From Marasmitruncus massiliensis (GTDB lineage: Bacteria; Bacillota; Clostridia; Oscillospirales; Ruminococcaceae), in NCBI RefSeq assembly GCF_900186535.1, contig NZ_FYDE01000004.1, forward strand, positions 434,001 through 498,000: 64,000 nt of DNA. Direction: 5' to 3'. Positions 54,252-63,285 of the stretch are shown here, piece after piece. Positions within the stretch are counted from its first letter, which is position 1; each line of letters opens with the position of its first letter. The notes under the pieces are model-generated. The model saw only the letters and a program-made list of their open reading frames with translations, was not told the DNA's origin and searched no databases. A program made the position numbers and the translations under genes.

Positions 54252-54653
54252 ATGATTGATTTTTTTCATCTGAATGAAGACGAATTCAAACGTCTTCTGA
54301 AATTCGGTGTTACAGGCGTGGCGAATACACTGGTAGACGTCGGGGTATATTCGCTTTTGTCCGTGGCGCTCGGCGTGAATGTTTTTTTTGGACAGTGCTG
54401 CGGATACGCGACCGGAATGCTTAACAGCTATCTGGTCAACCGCAAGTGGACATTCCAAACGTCTCACCGCTTTTTCAGTCTGCAACTGGTACGTTTTATT
54501 ATCACTAACCTTGCGGTGCTGGCGGTCAGCCTCCTGCTTTTAAAGGTTTCCATGGACTATTTTGGAATGGGAAAACTGGTTGCCAAACTTGCGACCACCT
54601 GCATTACACTGGTGCTGAATTTCATCATCAGCCGTCTCTGGGTGTTTCGATAA
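54252..54653 (+). CDS. GtrA-family membrane protein
   Basis: This 133-residue protein has four helices and the GtrA pattern (LKFGVTGVANTLVDVGVYSL, YATGMLNSYLVNRKWTF, TLVLNFIISRLWVFR). GtrA proteins are flippases or helpers for lipid-linked sugars. No glycosyltransferase partner is adjacent. The ATG at 54252 lies ten bases after AGAAAGG; longer starts lack a site. The 180 bases upstream hold no gene. Confidence 0.88.
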   Translation: MIDFFHLNEDEFKRLLKFGVTGVANTLVDVGVYSLLSVALGVNVFFGQCCGYATGMLNSYLVNRKWTFQTSHRFFSLQLVRFIITNLAVLAVSLLLLKVSMDYFGMGKLVAKLATTCITLVLNFIISRLWVFR

Positions 54654-54702
54654 CAATTGTCATCTTGCGGGTGGATGAAAAGACAGAAAGGACTTGTGAC
54701 CG

Positions 54703-55170
54703 ATGGAAAAGAAATCGACCAAAACCATCAGTGTGAACCGCAAGGCACGACATGAATATTTTGTAGAGGAAAGCTTTGAAGCGGGTATAGAACTGTTTGG
54801 CACTGAGGTGAAGTCCCTGCGCGCCGGTTCCTGCAATCTGAAAGACAGCTGGTGCGATATTTCAAACGGGGAACTGTATGTTAAACAGATGCACATTGCG
54901 CCCTATGAGCACGGCAATATTTTTAACCGTGACTCCTACCGTGAGCGCCGTCTGCTGATGCACAGGCGGGAGATTCATAAGCTGATGGGGCTGGTGGCTC
55001 AGCAGGGCTATACGCTAATCCCGCTTTCGCTCTATTTTAAAGGTTCGCGTGTGAAAATGCAGCTGGGGCTCTGCAAAGGAAAACAGCTTCATGATAAGCG
55101 CAGTGACATGGCCAAGCGCGACGCGCAGAGAGATATTGACAGGGCTCTGCGGGATAGACAAAAAGCATAA
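54703..55170 (+). CDS. smpB: SsrA-binding protein SmpB
   Basis: This 155-residue partner of tmRNA is needed for ribosome rescue. Motifs: NRKARHEYFVEESFEAGIEL, GTEVKSLRAGSCNLKDSW and the basic C-terminal tail (KRDAQRDIDRALRDRQ). It lies 44 bases before ssrA; the ssrA promoter overlaps its 3' end. Confidence 0.97.
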   Translation: MEKKSTKTISVNRKARHEYFVEESFEAGIELFGTEVKSLRAGSCNLKDSWCDISNGELYVKQMHIAPYEHGNIFNRDSYRERRLLMHRREIHKLMGLVAQQGYTLIPLSLYFKGSRVKMQLGLCKGKQLHDKRSDMAKRDAQRDIDRALRDRQKA

Positions 55171-55183
55171 AGCGTGTTATACT
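55155..55183 (+). promoter_or_regulatory. Sigma-A promoter of ssrA
   Basis: TAGACA (55155-55160) and TATACT (55178-55183) are 17 bases apart, each matching consensus at five of six positions. It overlaps the smpB stop. Confidence 0.7.
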
Positions 55184-55214
55184 ATTGATACAACCTGACT
55201 AGGGTTGTCTATCT

Positions 55215-55563
55215 GGGGATGTAAAGGTTTCGACGGGGATTTTGAAGTCTGAGCAGCGAGTAGAGGAGCATGCACCTCTATAAAAGTATGACGTTTTAAA
55301 TTAGACGACAATAATAATTTAGCTTTTGCTGCTTAATTAAGCAGCCGTCTTACCGCGGAGTACCACGGCCGCGGATAAGGCGTCGATTAGTGGTGAACGA
55401 TCTGTCCGAGCGCCTCGTAGGATAAGATCGTATCGGGGGCTACCAAACTGTTTAGCCTGTCTGCCGGCGATTCGGTGAGGGAATTTTAAAAGACTGACTG
55501 CACTCGGAGAAACTTGGATGAATGAGTTTTCGGACGCGGGTTCAATTCCCGCCATCTCCACCA
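55215..55563 (+). ncRNA. ssrA: Transfer-messenger RNA (tmRNA)
   Basis: The 5' end GGGGATGTAAAGGTTTCGAC pairs with the 3' end CATCTCC, and CCA is encoded at 55561-55563. The T-arm GGTTCAATTCC is visible. The tag reading frame ends DDNNNLAFAA followed by TAA near 55335. Length is 349 bases, a one-piece tmRNA. It rescues stalled ribosomes with SmpB. Confidence 0.97.
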
Positions 55564-55567
55564 ACAC

Positions 55568-55605
55568 AAACCTGCATGGATGGCTTATCCATGCAGGTTT
55601 TTTAT
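55568..55605 (+). terminator. Intrinsic terminator of ssrA
   Basis: The perfect 14-bp stem AAACCTGCATGGAT/ATCCATGCAGGTTT has a 5-base loop and is followed by T residues. Confidence 0.93.
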
Positions 55606-55721
55606 TTATTATAACTCATCTCTTAACACATCAGATTGCAGTCAGATACGGGCTCGTTATTCCAAACCCGAAGCACGTTGTATTTTATTTTGAGAAAACG
55701 GGAGAACAAAAATAAACACAT

Positions 55722-55748
55722 AAAAAAGCCTGCTTATTACAGCAGGCT
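55722..55748 (-). terminator. Intrinsic terminator of the cysteine-rich protein gene
   Basis: The AGCCTGCT/AGCAGGCT stem (55727-55734, 55741-55748) is followed on the minus strand by TTTTTTATG. Confidence 0.85.
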
Positions 55749-55762
55749 ATCATTTATATTCA

Positions 55763-55942
55763 TTAATAGCGGCAGGAACAGGATGAATCGTTGTCATTTT
55801 CGCTCGCTTGCAAACAATTTTCACAATATTCCTTGCAGCAACGATTACATTTGCGGCAGCAGCATTCCCAATGCTGGCAGCAGCGGTTGCTCTGTTCGTT
55901 GTCCGATTTTTCGTAATAGTCCGGCGAAAGTTTTTTATTCAT
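55763..55942 (-). CDS. Small cysteine-rich protein (59 residues)
   Basis: This short ORF begins ATG at 55942 behind a GGAGTC site and ends just before its own terminator. It encodes 59 residues with 12 cysteines: NRCCQHWECCCRKCNRCCKE at about 19-38, then YCENC and a CSCRY end. There is no signal peptide. The density of Cys pairs suggests metal binding or a cross-linked spore coat/exosporium component. A separate start, stop, ribosome site and terminator support a real gene. It lies next to ymaF, which is also rich in possible metal ligands (His). Confidence 0.7.
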   Translation of the reverse strand: MNKKLSPDYYEKSDNEQSNRCCQHWECCCRKCNRCCKEYCENCLQASENDNDSSCSCRY

Positions 55943-56057
55943 AGAAAGACTCCTTAATTTTTTAGCAGATGTACCTGCTTAAGTATCCTATGTAAAACGG
56001 CTTTGACTTGTGATAAAAATGTGATGGAACTAATGCGCGATGATTTGGTGTTTTAAA

Positions 56058-56080
56058 ATAAAAAACGCCTTCTGGCGTTT
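56058..56080 (-). terminator. Intrinsic terminator of the YmaF gene
   Basis: AAACGCC/GGCGTTT stem (56063-56069, 56074-56080) is followed on the minus strand by TTTATTTT. A further CTACCC...GGGTAG hairpin lies at 56105-56135, nearer the stop. Confidence 0.75.
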
Positions 56081-56152
56081 ACCCGTATATTTTTTATGAG
56101 AATACTACCCGACAATATTTTTTAGAGCCGGGTAGGTATAGCTCAAACATTT

Positions 56153-56506
56153 TTAATCTCCGGTAGGGTCTTCGATCAAGGTCGCTAGCCGGAATGCATG
56201 TTTGTGCCCATCGTTCACTGAAGTCACAGACTCTAAAAAATGGACGTGTCTGTCACCAACTTGAATTGCTCCGGAAGTTTTTCCTGCAAATTCATGGAAA
56301 TGATTCTCATAGAAATCGGTACAAAACCTAACCTCATGATAATGGTCATTGCTTCCTATGGGAATTGCTTGGCCTGAGACAGTTGCAAAACGATGACCGT
56401 GAGGATCTTCCTGAAGTTCGGCCAATTTTACACTGCCTTGAACTTCATGGACATGGCGCTGCGTTTGATTCCCGTAATACGGGGAGCACATATAATTCCT
56501 AGACAT
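56153..56506 (-). CDS. YmaF-family histidine-rich protein
   Basis: This 117-residue protein has many histidines in regularly spaced HxH and HGH groups (RHVHEVQGSVKLAE at 17-30, DPHGHRFATVSGQAI, DHYHEVRF, NHFHEFAG, RHVHFLES, DGHKHAFRLATLIEDP at the end). The repeats suggest a beta fold with metal sites, but the family function is unknown; Bacillus YmaF is linked to sporulating cells. It is a single gene with its own terminator. Confidence 0.88.
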   Translation of the reverse strand: MSRNYMCSPYYGNQTQRHVHEVQGSVKLAELQEDPHGHRFATVSGQAIPIGSNDHYHEVRFCTDFYENHFHEFAGKTSGAIQVGDRHVHFLESVTSVNDGHKHAFRLATLIEDPTGD

Positions 56507-56881
56507 AATGAACTCCTTTCACTGATAAATTGTTTTATGGTGCAACAGTTTAGCTTGTCAGACTCGGCAGAAAGTCTACAGATCAGTTTATTCCAAAACA
56601 AAGTGTAACGTGATGAAAAAGTATTGATCAAGAGAAAGACGGGAAATGATTGATATTGCTGACCCAGACGAAAATGACATGAGGGTTATGGCTTTTAAAC
56701 TGCTTGACGTACCGCACGATGATGGAACGGAGGATGAATAATGAGGCCGGGGATTCATAGCGGCTGCTTTGCCGTCCGGATATAATATTCATTCAGAAAG
56801 AGCCGTGATCCGGCGCGGTAAAAATGTTCTTGAAAAAGTGGTAAGGTTGCTAAATCTTTCAAATAAAGAGTTGCAGGAAAT
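56507..56881. other. Intergenic region with one possible 31-residue ORF
   Basis: The gap between the divergent end of ymaF and the activase terminator is largely featureless. One short plus-strand ORF, 56646-56741 (31 residues, DIADPDENDMRVMAFKLL followed by an acidic end), lacks a clear ribosome site and a known family. It could be a remnant of a longer gene. No RNA gene was recognised. Confidence 0.3.
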
Positions 56882-56917
56882 AAAAAGGAGGGATAGCCTA
56901 AAAAATGGCTACCCCTC
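56882..56917 (-). terminator. Intrinsic terminator of the activase gene
   Basis: GAGGGATAGCC (56888-56898) pairs with GGCTACCCCTC (56907-56917) and is followed on the minus strand by CTTTTTATTT. Confidence 0.88.
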
Positions 56918-56975
56918 TCTTCGGATTTTGCAGAGTAAAATTTGTAAAGCTGAGAATGCCCAATCCTTTTTATTT

Positions 56976-59900
56976 TTATTGAGATGTTTTTGCTCTTTCC
57001 AGCATCAGTTTCACACGATTGATCTGGTTAATTTCACTGGCACCCGGATCATAATCTACTGTTAAAATATTTGTTTGCGGATATCGTTCTTTTAATGTTT
57101 TAATCATGCCTTTCCCGGTAATATGGTTGGGAAGACAAGCAAAGGGCTGCATACAAATAATATTATTGGTTCCTTCCTCAATTAACTCAATCATTTCCGC
57201 GGTGAGGAGCCATCCCTCTCCGGACCGGTTACAAAGGGAAAGGAAAGGCTCAGCCTTTTGGGCCATTTCAAATATTGTGCTGGGAACCGTAAACCGTTGG
57301 CTGTTTTGGAGAGCATTTCTTATATCCTTCCGATAATGTTCTACACACCGAATCAAGGTGTTGTATAGCATCCGCCGCGTTTTGCCGCCGCCCAAAAAAC
57401 GGTTGTCCGATTCTCCGCCATAAGCACAGTAGAGGAAAAAATCCATAAGACCAGGAACAACCATTTCGGCGCCCATATCCTCGATAAAATCAACCATATT
57501 GTTGTTGGCAACGGGATGATATTTTACGAGAATTTCACCGACAAGGCCAATCCGTGCTTTTACTTCATTCCGTATGGGGATATTTTCAAAATCTTTCACA
57601 ATTTTATAAATGTTTTCACGAAAGACAGCGGAATTTCCTTGACGGATATTGGCTTTGCATCTTGCTATCCATTCGGAAAAAAGCTGGTTGGATGCCCCTT
57701 TATTGATTTCATAAGGCCGGATATGAAACAGGATTTTCATGAGCATATCGCCATACAGAATCGCCATAATAGATTTTTTTATGAAAGGTACGGTCATTTG
57801 AAGGCCGGAATCTTTTTCAAAACGGGCGACATTTAGCGACAGGATCGGCACTTGTTGAAACCCGGCGGCAAACATCGCTTTTTTTAATAAAGCCAGATAG
57901 TTGCTGGCTCTGCAGGGCCCTCCCGTTTGGCTCATGATTACCGCGGTATGACCAAGATCATATTTGCCAGACTGCAGAGCCCGAAGGATTTGCCCAATCA
58001 CAATAATGGAAGGGTAGCAGGAATCGTTGTTTACATATTTCAGCCCGATTTCGATATCTTCCTTATTCGCATTAGGAAGGATTTCAAAACAATAGCCTTC
58101 GGAACGTACCGCCTCTTGAAGCAGTGCAAAATGGATAGGAGCCATCTGCGGCGCCAAAATAGTGTATTTGCTGCGTATTTCCTTTAGAAAGAAGTTGCTT
58201 TTTAGTATAGGAATATGCTTTGTTTGGCAAATTCTATTTTCTTTTTGGGCTTCCATTGCCGCTTTCAATGACCTTAGCCGGATTTTTATGGCGCCAAGAT
58301 TACTGGTCTCATCAATTTTTATTAAGGTATAAATTTTGCCGTTATGATTTAATATTTCGCTTGCCTGTTCCGAAGCAATGGAATCCGGCCCGCAGCCGAA
58401 AGAATTCAACTGTACCAGTTCCAGATTATCCTGTCCGGCTACAAAATCCGCCGCCTCATAAAGACGGGAATGATACATCCATTGATCCAAAACCCTTAAC
58501 GGCCTTTCGACATGTCCCAGATGGGCAATAGAATCCTCCGTAAGCACCGCTAACCCCATTGATGTTATTAAGTTTGGAATACCATGATTGACTTCTCTGT
58601 CCAAATGGTAGGGTCTCCCGGACAAGACAACACCGCAACTCCCTGTTTCCTTCAAATAACGCAGGACTTCTTCCCCCTTCTTTTGAATATCCGTTTTGAA
58701 CTGCCGATCTTCTATCCACGCAAGCTCAAGCGCGTTTGCCACTTCATTTTTTGTGATGCCAAACGCTTCGAATTCATCGAACAGCCTATGGGCCAACGCT
58801 TTCTTGTTGTCATACGGCAGGAAGGGAAAATGCAAAACCACATCATTTTCACGCAGCGCGTCTATATTAGCATGAATAACCTCCGCATAAGCGGTTACCA
58901 TCGGACAGTTGAAATGATTGTCAGCCCCGTTGATTTCCGCTCGTTCCTTCGGAATACAGGGATAAAACAGATGCTTTACATTTTGCTTGATGAGAGCCAT
59001 GATATGACCGTGAACAAGTTTAACGGGATAGCAAGCCGTATCGGAGGGAATGGTGTCCATCCCCAGTTCAAAAATATGTCGGTTAGATTCCGGGGATAGT
59101 TCTACCCGAAACCCAAGAGTAGTAAAAAAGGTAAACCAAAAAGGATAATTTTCATACATATTCAAAACTCTGGGAATGCCGATTGTTCCTCGGGGTGCCT
59201 TTTCCGCTTCCAGTGGCTGATACTGAAATAACCGTTTATATTTATACGCAAAAATATTCGGTACGTTTTGCTGTCTGTCAAGTCCCGCGCCTCTTTCACA
59301 GCGGTTCCCTGTTATCAGTTTTTTCCCGTTGTTAAAAAGATTTACAGTTAGCAGGCAGTTGTTGGTGCATTTCCCGCAGCGTGCAATTCTTGTATCCACT
59401 GAAAAGACATCCAGCTGAGCAGCGCGTATCAGAGAGGATTGCGTTTCTTCTTTCCAAGCGTTTTTGGCCAGCAGTGCCACCCCGAAAGCCCCCATCAGTC
59501 CCGCTATATCCGGTCGTATAACATCTTTTCCGGAAATCATTTCAAAACTGCGCAAAATTGCATTATTTAAGAATGTTCCGCCCTGAACGATTATTTTGTC
59601 TCCCAATTCGGAAGGGCTTTTCAGCTTAATTACCTTATACAGCGCATTTTTAATAACCGAATAACATAATCCGGCCGAGATATCTCCAACGGAAACTCCC
59701 TCTTTCTGAGCCTGTTTTACTTTTGAATTCATAAAGACTGTACAGCGCGAGCCCAGATCAATCGGATTTTTTGCTTTGATTCCAAGCGTGGGAAATTCCT
59801 GTACCGACAACCCTAAGGATTTTGCAAAAGTTTCGATGAAAGAACCGCAGCCGGAAGAACAAGCCTCATTTAAAACGACAGTATTGATAATGCCGTCACG

Positions 59901-61211
59901 TACACGCATATATTTCATATCCTGCCCGCCGATATCAAGGATCGTTTCAACGCCTGGTAAAAAGTACTTCGCTGCTGTACAGTGAGCAACAGTTTCAACT
60001 TCACCAAGGTCGCAGGAAAATGCCGCCTTGATCAATTCCTCTCCATAACCGGTAACGGCGGAATAAGCGATAACGGCTCCCTCAGGCAGATGGGAATAGA
60101 TTTCCTTTAAAATAGATGCGGCCGATAAGAGCGGACTGCCATCGTTATTACGATAACAGGAGTAGATCAGAGAGCCGTCTTTGTCAATCAAGGCAGCCTT
60201 ACTGGTTGTAGATCCGATATCCAAACCGAGATAACAGAGCCCCCTGTAACCTTCCAAATCCGCTCTTTTTACTTTATGGCTGGCATGTCTTTCGATAAAT
60301 TTCTTATATTCGATATCATCGGAAAACAGCGGTTTCAGTCTGCCTTCCGAAGGCTTATTTTCTGCTTTGCCTGTTTTACAGCGGTTTAGCAACTGCATGA
60401 GTGAAATTGATTGTTTTTCGGCAGAAAGGGCTGCGCCGATGGCCACATATATCTGCGCATTCTCCGGTATAACCATATCACTTTCCTGCAAATTTAAAGT
60501 TTCCTGAAAACGGCGTCGCAGTTGGGGGAGGAAATGCAGAGGGCCTCCCAGAAAGCCAACTTTCCCTTTTATTTTTCTGCCGGAGGCTAATCCTTCGATT
60601 GTCTGATTGACGACAGCCTGAAAAACAGAGGCGGCGATATTTTCTTTCTTTGCGCCCTCATTCAGCAGCGCCTGTATATCAGTTTTTGCAAAAACCCCGC
60701 ACCTTGCAGCGATAGGGTAGATGGCATTGCTATGTTCCGCAAGCTTATCGAGCCCTGTGGCATCGGTTTTCAAAAGGATTGCCATTTGATCGATAAAAGC
60801 GCCGGTTCCACCAGCACAAATTCCGTTCATCCTTTGATCGGTGCCGTTTTCAAAAAAAGTGAGTTTTGCATCCTCTCCGCCGAGTTCAATGATAATATTG
60901 ACGTCCGGAATATACCGTTCAGCCGCTTTACAGCCAGCAATCACTTCTTGTATAAACGGTAAATCCAGCCGTTCGGAAATGGAGATACCTCCTGACCCTG
61001 TTACAGCCGCTTTAATTTTTATATCACCAAGGTAGTTATATAATTCTTTAAAAAGTTTCTCTAAAGTAAGCCAAAGATCGGCATGATGCCTGCAGTAATT
61101 GCTATACAGCAGTCTGTCTTCACTGTCCAAAACGGCAAGTTTAACGGTTGTTGATCCAATATCAATACCGAGACGAACTATTTTGCTATCAGAATTGATT
61201 GCTTCACCCAT
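56976..61211 (-). CDS. Giant 2-hydroxyacyl-CoA dehydratase activator-like fusion (BcrAD/BadFG x2 + DUF2229 + HgdB-like)
   Basis: This protein of about 1,411 residues has two ASKHA ATPase domains in tandem. The first opens [18 protein letters not shown] (about 12-29) and carries [10 protein letters not shown]. The second opens [20 protein letters not shown] (about 330) and carries [10 protein letters not shown] and [11 protein letters not shown] Cys motif follows ([11 protein letters not shown]), then DUF2229 and a region like the dehydratase subunit ([41 protein letters not shown]). Activators inject electrons into the dehydratase using ATP and a 4Fe-4S cluster. Stand-alone fusions of this type are common in Clostridia but their substrate is unknown. 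The start is uncertain; ATG at 61247 is also possible. Confidence 0.85.
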   Translation of the reverse strand: MGEAINSDSKIVRLGIDIGSTTVKLAVLDSEDRLLYSNYCRHHADLWLTLEKLFKELYNYLGDIKIKAAVTGSGGISISERLDLPFIQEVIAGCKAAERYIPDVNIIIELGGEDAKLTFFENGTDQRMNGICAGGTGAFIDQMAILLKTDATGLDKLAEHSNAIYPIAARCGVFAKTDIQALLNEGAKKENIAASVFQAVVNQTIEGLASGRKIKGKVGFLGGPLHFLPQLRRRFQETLNLQESDMVIPENAQIYVAIGAALSAEKQSISLMQLLNRCKTGKAENKPSEGRLKPLFSDDIEYKKFIERHASHKVKRADLEGYRGLCYLGLDIGSTTSKAALIDKDGSLIYSCYRNNDGSPLLSAASILKEIYSHLPEGAVIAYSAVTGYGEELIKAAFSCDLGEVETVAHCTAAKYFLPGVETILDIGGQDMKYMRVRDGIINTVVLNEACSSGCGSFIETFAKSLGLSVQEFPTLGIKAKNPIDLGSRCTVFMNSKVKQAQKEGVSVGDISAGLCYSVIKNALYKVIKLKSPSELGDKIIVQGGTFLNNAILRSFEMISGKDVIRPDIAGLMGAFGVALLAKNAWKEETQSSLIRAAQLDVFSVDTRIARCGKCTNNCLLTVNLFNNGKKLITGNRCERGAGLDRQQNVPNIFAYKYKRLFQYQPLEAEKAPRGTIGIPRVLNMYENYPFWFTFFTTLGFRVELSPESNRHIFELGMDTIPSDTACYPVKLVHGHIMALIKQNVKHLFYPCIPKERAEINGADNHFNCPMVTAYAEVIHANIDALRENDVVLHFPFLPYDNKKALAHRLFDEFEAFGITKNEVANALELAWIEDRQFKTDIQKKGEEVLRYLKETGSCGVVLSGRPYHLDREVNHGIPNLITSMGLAVLTEDSIAHLGHVERPLRVLDQWMYHSRLYEAADFVAGQDNLELVQLNSFGCGPDSIASEQASEILNHNGKIYTLIKIDETSNLGAIKIRLRSLKAAMEAQKENRICQTKHIPILKSNFFLKEIRSKYTILAPQMAPIHFALLQEAVRSEGYCFEILPNANKEDIEIGLKYVNNDSCYPSIIVIGQILRALQSGKYDLGHTAVIMSQTGGPCRASNYLALLKKAMFAAGFQQVPILSLNVARFEKDSGLQMTVPFIKKSIMAILYGDMLMKILFHIRPYEINKGASNQLFSEWIARCKANIRQGNSAVFRENIYKIVKDFENIPIRNEVKARIGLVGEILVKYHPVANNNMVDFIEDMGAEMVVPGLMDFFLYCAYGGESDNRFLGGGKTRRMLYNTLIRCVEHYRKDIRNALQNSQRFTVPSTIFEMAQKAEPFLSLCNRSGEGWLLTAEMIELIEEGTNNIICMQPFACLPNHITGKGMIKTLKERYPQTNILTVDYDPGASEINQINRVKLMLERAKTSQ

Positions 61212-61504
61212 AAGAAATCTGGTCTTCCCCCTTCGCATGAGATACATAATTGATTGCTAACATATACATAATCAATTACAATTTTCTCAGGAAAAAGGAA
61301 AATTATTCTAGTCATGTAATAATTAATTTATAATTCATTAAATCTAAAAAAGTGGATATTCAGAAGAGATAGCAACAGCGTGGGTAAGGCCATAAATTTT
61401 AAGACAAATATTTGCTTATTTAATAGGTATATAGTAGAATATTTCTATAAAAATTTTGTTATGCTCTGAATAGAGGGATAATAAACGTCTATGTCAAGCC
61501 TTCA

Positions 61505-61854
61505 TTGCCAATGGAAGCGTCAAAAAGGTCACTCTTGATGATTCTCGCGTATCTACCATGTTTCGGTACATTGTTTGCGGTGTTTATCCCTGAAATAACC
61601 GTTATTCCTATACAAGCGCTTGAGATAGCTTTACTTTATGCGCTCGTTAACGGAACCATAGAAGAACTGTTTTGGCGCGGTGTTCTTAAGAATATGAAAT
61701 ATCAAGGCGGCTTTGCTACATTGGTTGGAGGTACAGTGTTTATGGGCTTTCTTTGGGATTTGTTGCATATAAGGCAAAGTCTATTCGAGTAGTCACGATA
61801 GCCCATATTGTTACAAATTTTTTCGCCTTTAGCGGGATGATATACGATAATTGA
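61505..61854 (+). pseudogene. CPBP intramembrane protease-like gene, frameshifted remnant
   Basis: One frame reads 95 residues with the CPBP motif EELFWRGVLKN and hydrophobic helices, stopping at 61792. The next frame continues the family-typical end (VVTIAHIVTNFFAFSGMIYD, TGA at 61854). The break is between about 61755 and 61790. No ribosome site or good start codon precedes it (TTG 61505), and the N-terminal helices are missing. It therefore looks like a truncated, frameshifted copy. CPBP proteins are membrane metalloproteases often linked to bacteriocin self-protection. Confidence 0.7.
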
Positions 61855-61949
61855 TTTGTCAGGTAATTTTGAAAGAATTCTTTTTCAGCGTAGAATTGCC
61901 ACTAATGTTTATGATAACTTAAACTACAGAAGTGTTATTTTCTATAAGT

Positions 61950-62474
61950 TTATAAGCCCTCCACATAGGAGATTATCGAATCTATGGTTCGCTTATCCTC
62001 AAAATTCACTTTTGAATTATAAGTATTGAGAAATTCTTTGTCATCAACTTCTCGCTCAGATTCAGGCTTTCTTTGAATCATGCCTTTCATCATGGCCATC
62101 ATGACTTTATGGACAGGACTAAGCTTTTTGTAGTCTATCCCTCCGCGCAGATGGAAGAATTTTGTTCTTTCGAGAAGCTCTGGTGTAAAGTTCTTATTAA
62201 TGATTGCACTATAGTCTGTTGAGTGGGGATTGGCCAACCCAACGGTAAACATAATAAGGTTTTTGCAGGGATTTTGAGTAACCAGTTTTACACCTGCAAT
62301 ACCGCCTGCATACAGACCACCACCATATATAATGATGTCGTATTGACTTAGAACTTTTGGTTCAACCGTTTGGGCTGCAAATAGATCTGCATTCAGTGCC
62401 GAAGCAATCCATTCAGCGTACTTGCGAGTTGAGCCGTACTTCGATGTGTATGCGACTAAAATCTTTTTAGACAT
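61950..62474 (-). CDS. Flavodoxin-like protein
   Basis: This 174-residue protein has an FMN-binding loop at the N terminus (ILVAYTSKYGSTRKYAEWIA, about 5-24) and IIIYGGGLYAGGIAG near 48-62. The C-terminal part (PVHKVMMAMMKGMIQRKPE) resembles flavodoxin-domain proteins of the HemG type. It is an electron carrier or quinone/porphyrinogen-type oxidoreductase; which one is not visible. It overlaps the MarR gene by eight bases, so it is translated with its probable regulator. Confidence 0.85.
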   Translation of the reverse strand: MSKKILVAYTSKYGSTRKYAEWIASALNADLFAAQTVEPKVLSQYDIIIYGGGLYAGGIAGVKLVTQNPCKNLIMFTVGLANPHSTDYSAIINKNFTPELLERTKFFHLRGGIDYKKLSPVHKVMMAMMKGMIQRKPESEREVDDKEFLNTYNSKVNFEDKRTIDSIISYVEGL

Positions 62475-62934
62475 TAGCTGTCCCCCCGTTTATGTTATCT
62501 AAATTTTCAAATATCCTCATTAACGAACCGCTTAAATCAGCAATTTCATCCATACTCATGCCAGAGAACATGTTGTCAATAAACTGCGTTGCAATTTCTT
62601 CATTATCTTTGTCCCACTGCTCACATTGATCGCTTGCTGCTATCCGCATGGCTCTGCCGTCTTTCTCGTCGTTATAGACTGTCACAAAGCCCTTTTCGGC
62701 CAGCTTCATTACAAGTTGCTTTGTATTTTGGTGAGAAGTATCGCAAGCTGCCGCAAGTTGCTTTAGCGTCGGTGGCTGTTCAAATAATTCCAATGCCAGA
62801 ATTACAAACCATTGCTTGGCAGTTAGGTCTTTCATCTGCGAATCCATTTTGCTTTGAAGACGATTAGCAACGCGAAACAAATAGCCAAATACTGTCAATC
62901 TTTTATCCATCGTATCGAAATCGTACACTGACAT
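62467..62934 (-). CDS. MarR-family transcriptional regulator
   Basis: This 155-residue winged-helix protein has a dimerisation helix at the start, the recognition region PPTLKQLAAACDTSHQNTKQ (about 74-93) and the wing KGFVTVYNDEKDGRAMRI (about 98-115). It is the first gene of a two-gene operon with the flavodoxin. MarR proteins often repress their own operon and respond to small phenolic or oxidant signals. A CCTATATAGG palindrome upstream may be its operator. Confidence 0.9.
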   Translation of the reverse strand: MSVYDFDTMDKRLTVFGYLFRVANRLQSKMDSQMKDLTAKQWFVILALELFEQPPTLKQLAAACDTSHQNTKQLVMKLAEKGFVTVYNDEKDGRAMRIAASDQCEQWDKDNEEIATQFIDNMFSGMSMDEIADLSGSLMRIFENLDNINGGTANV

Positions 62935-62956
62935 CCTCCATAATAAGTAATATACT

Positions 62957-62967
62957 CCCTATATAGG
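62957..62967. promoter_or_regulatory. Possible MarR operator
   Basis: The palindrome CCTATATAGG, within a longer imperfect repeat (ATACTCCCTATATAGGTATTAT), lies about 25 bases upstream of the marR start in an AT-rich promoter region. Confidence 0.4.
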
Positions 62968-63285
62968 TATTATATTATCTATCTACATCCTTTGTCAATA
63001 AACATATAGGAAAAGACGATAGACCTGACGCTTCCTGCAAGGAAGCGTTCGGCTCGCAGGTAAAAGCTACCCCTTGACATGGTATAATAGATTCATCTAA
63101 ACTATAATTTAACGGGTAGTCTGAATTACTCGTTATGAGCAAACCGGGTAGCCCGGAAGCAGATTTGAGCTGCGCATAATGTTTAAAATGTTTATACCGA
63201 TTGGCTATTTATATTACGCACAGCCCAGAGGTCTCTTTAAACTCCGCATAAGGCAAGTAATCCATCTATAAGGGAGAGATATAAT
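62968..63285. other. Leader region of the methyltransferase gene
   Basis: It contains a hairpin CGCTTCCT/AGGAAGCG (about 63028-63046), an extended -10 box TGGTATAAT near 63082, and about 190 bases of transcribed leader before the ATG. The leader has several short inverted repeats (CCGGGTAGCCCGG near 63147; GCGCATAA and CGCATAAG elements). No riboswitch class was recognised and no leader ORF is clear. Confidence 0.35.

Noticed and set aside
63075-63089. TTGACA followed by TATAAT near the methyltransferase
   Set aside because: The boxes are only three bases apart and cannot act as a -35/-10 pair; only an extended -10 reading is possible.
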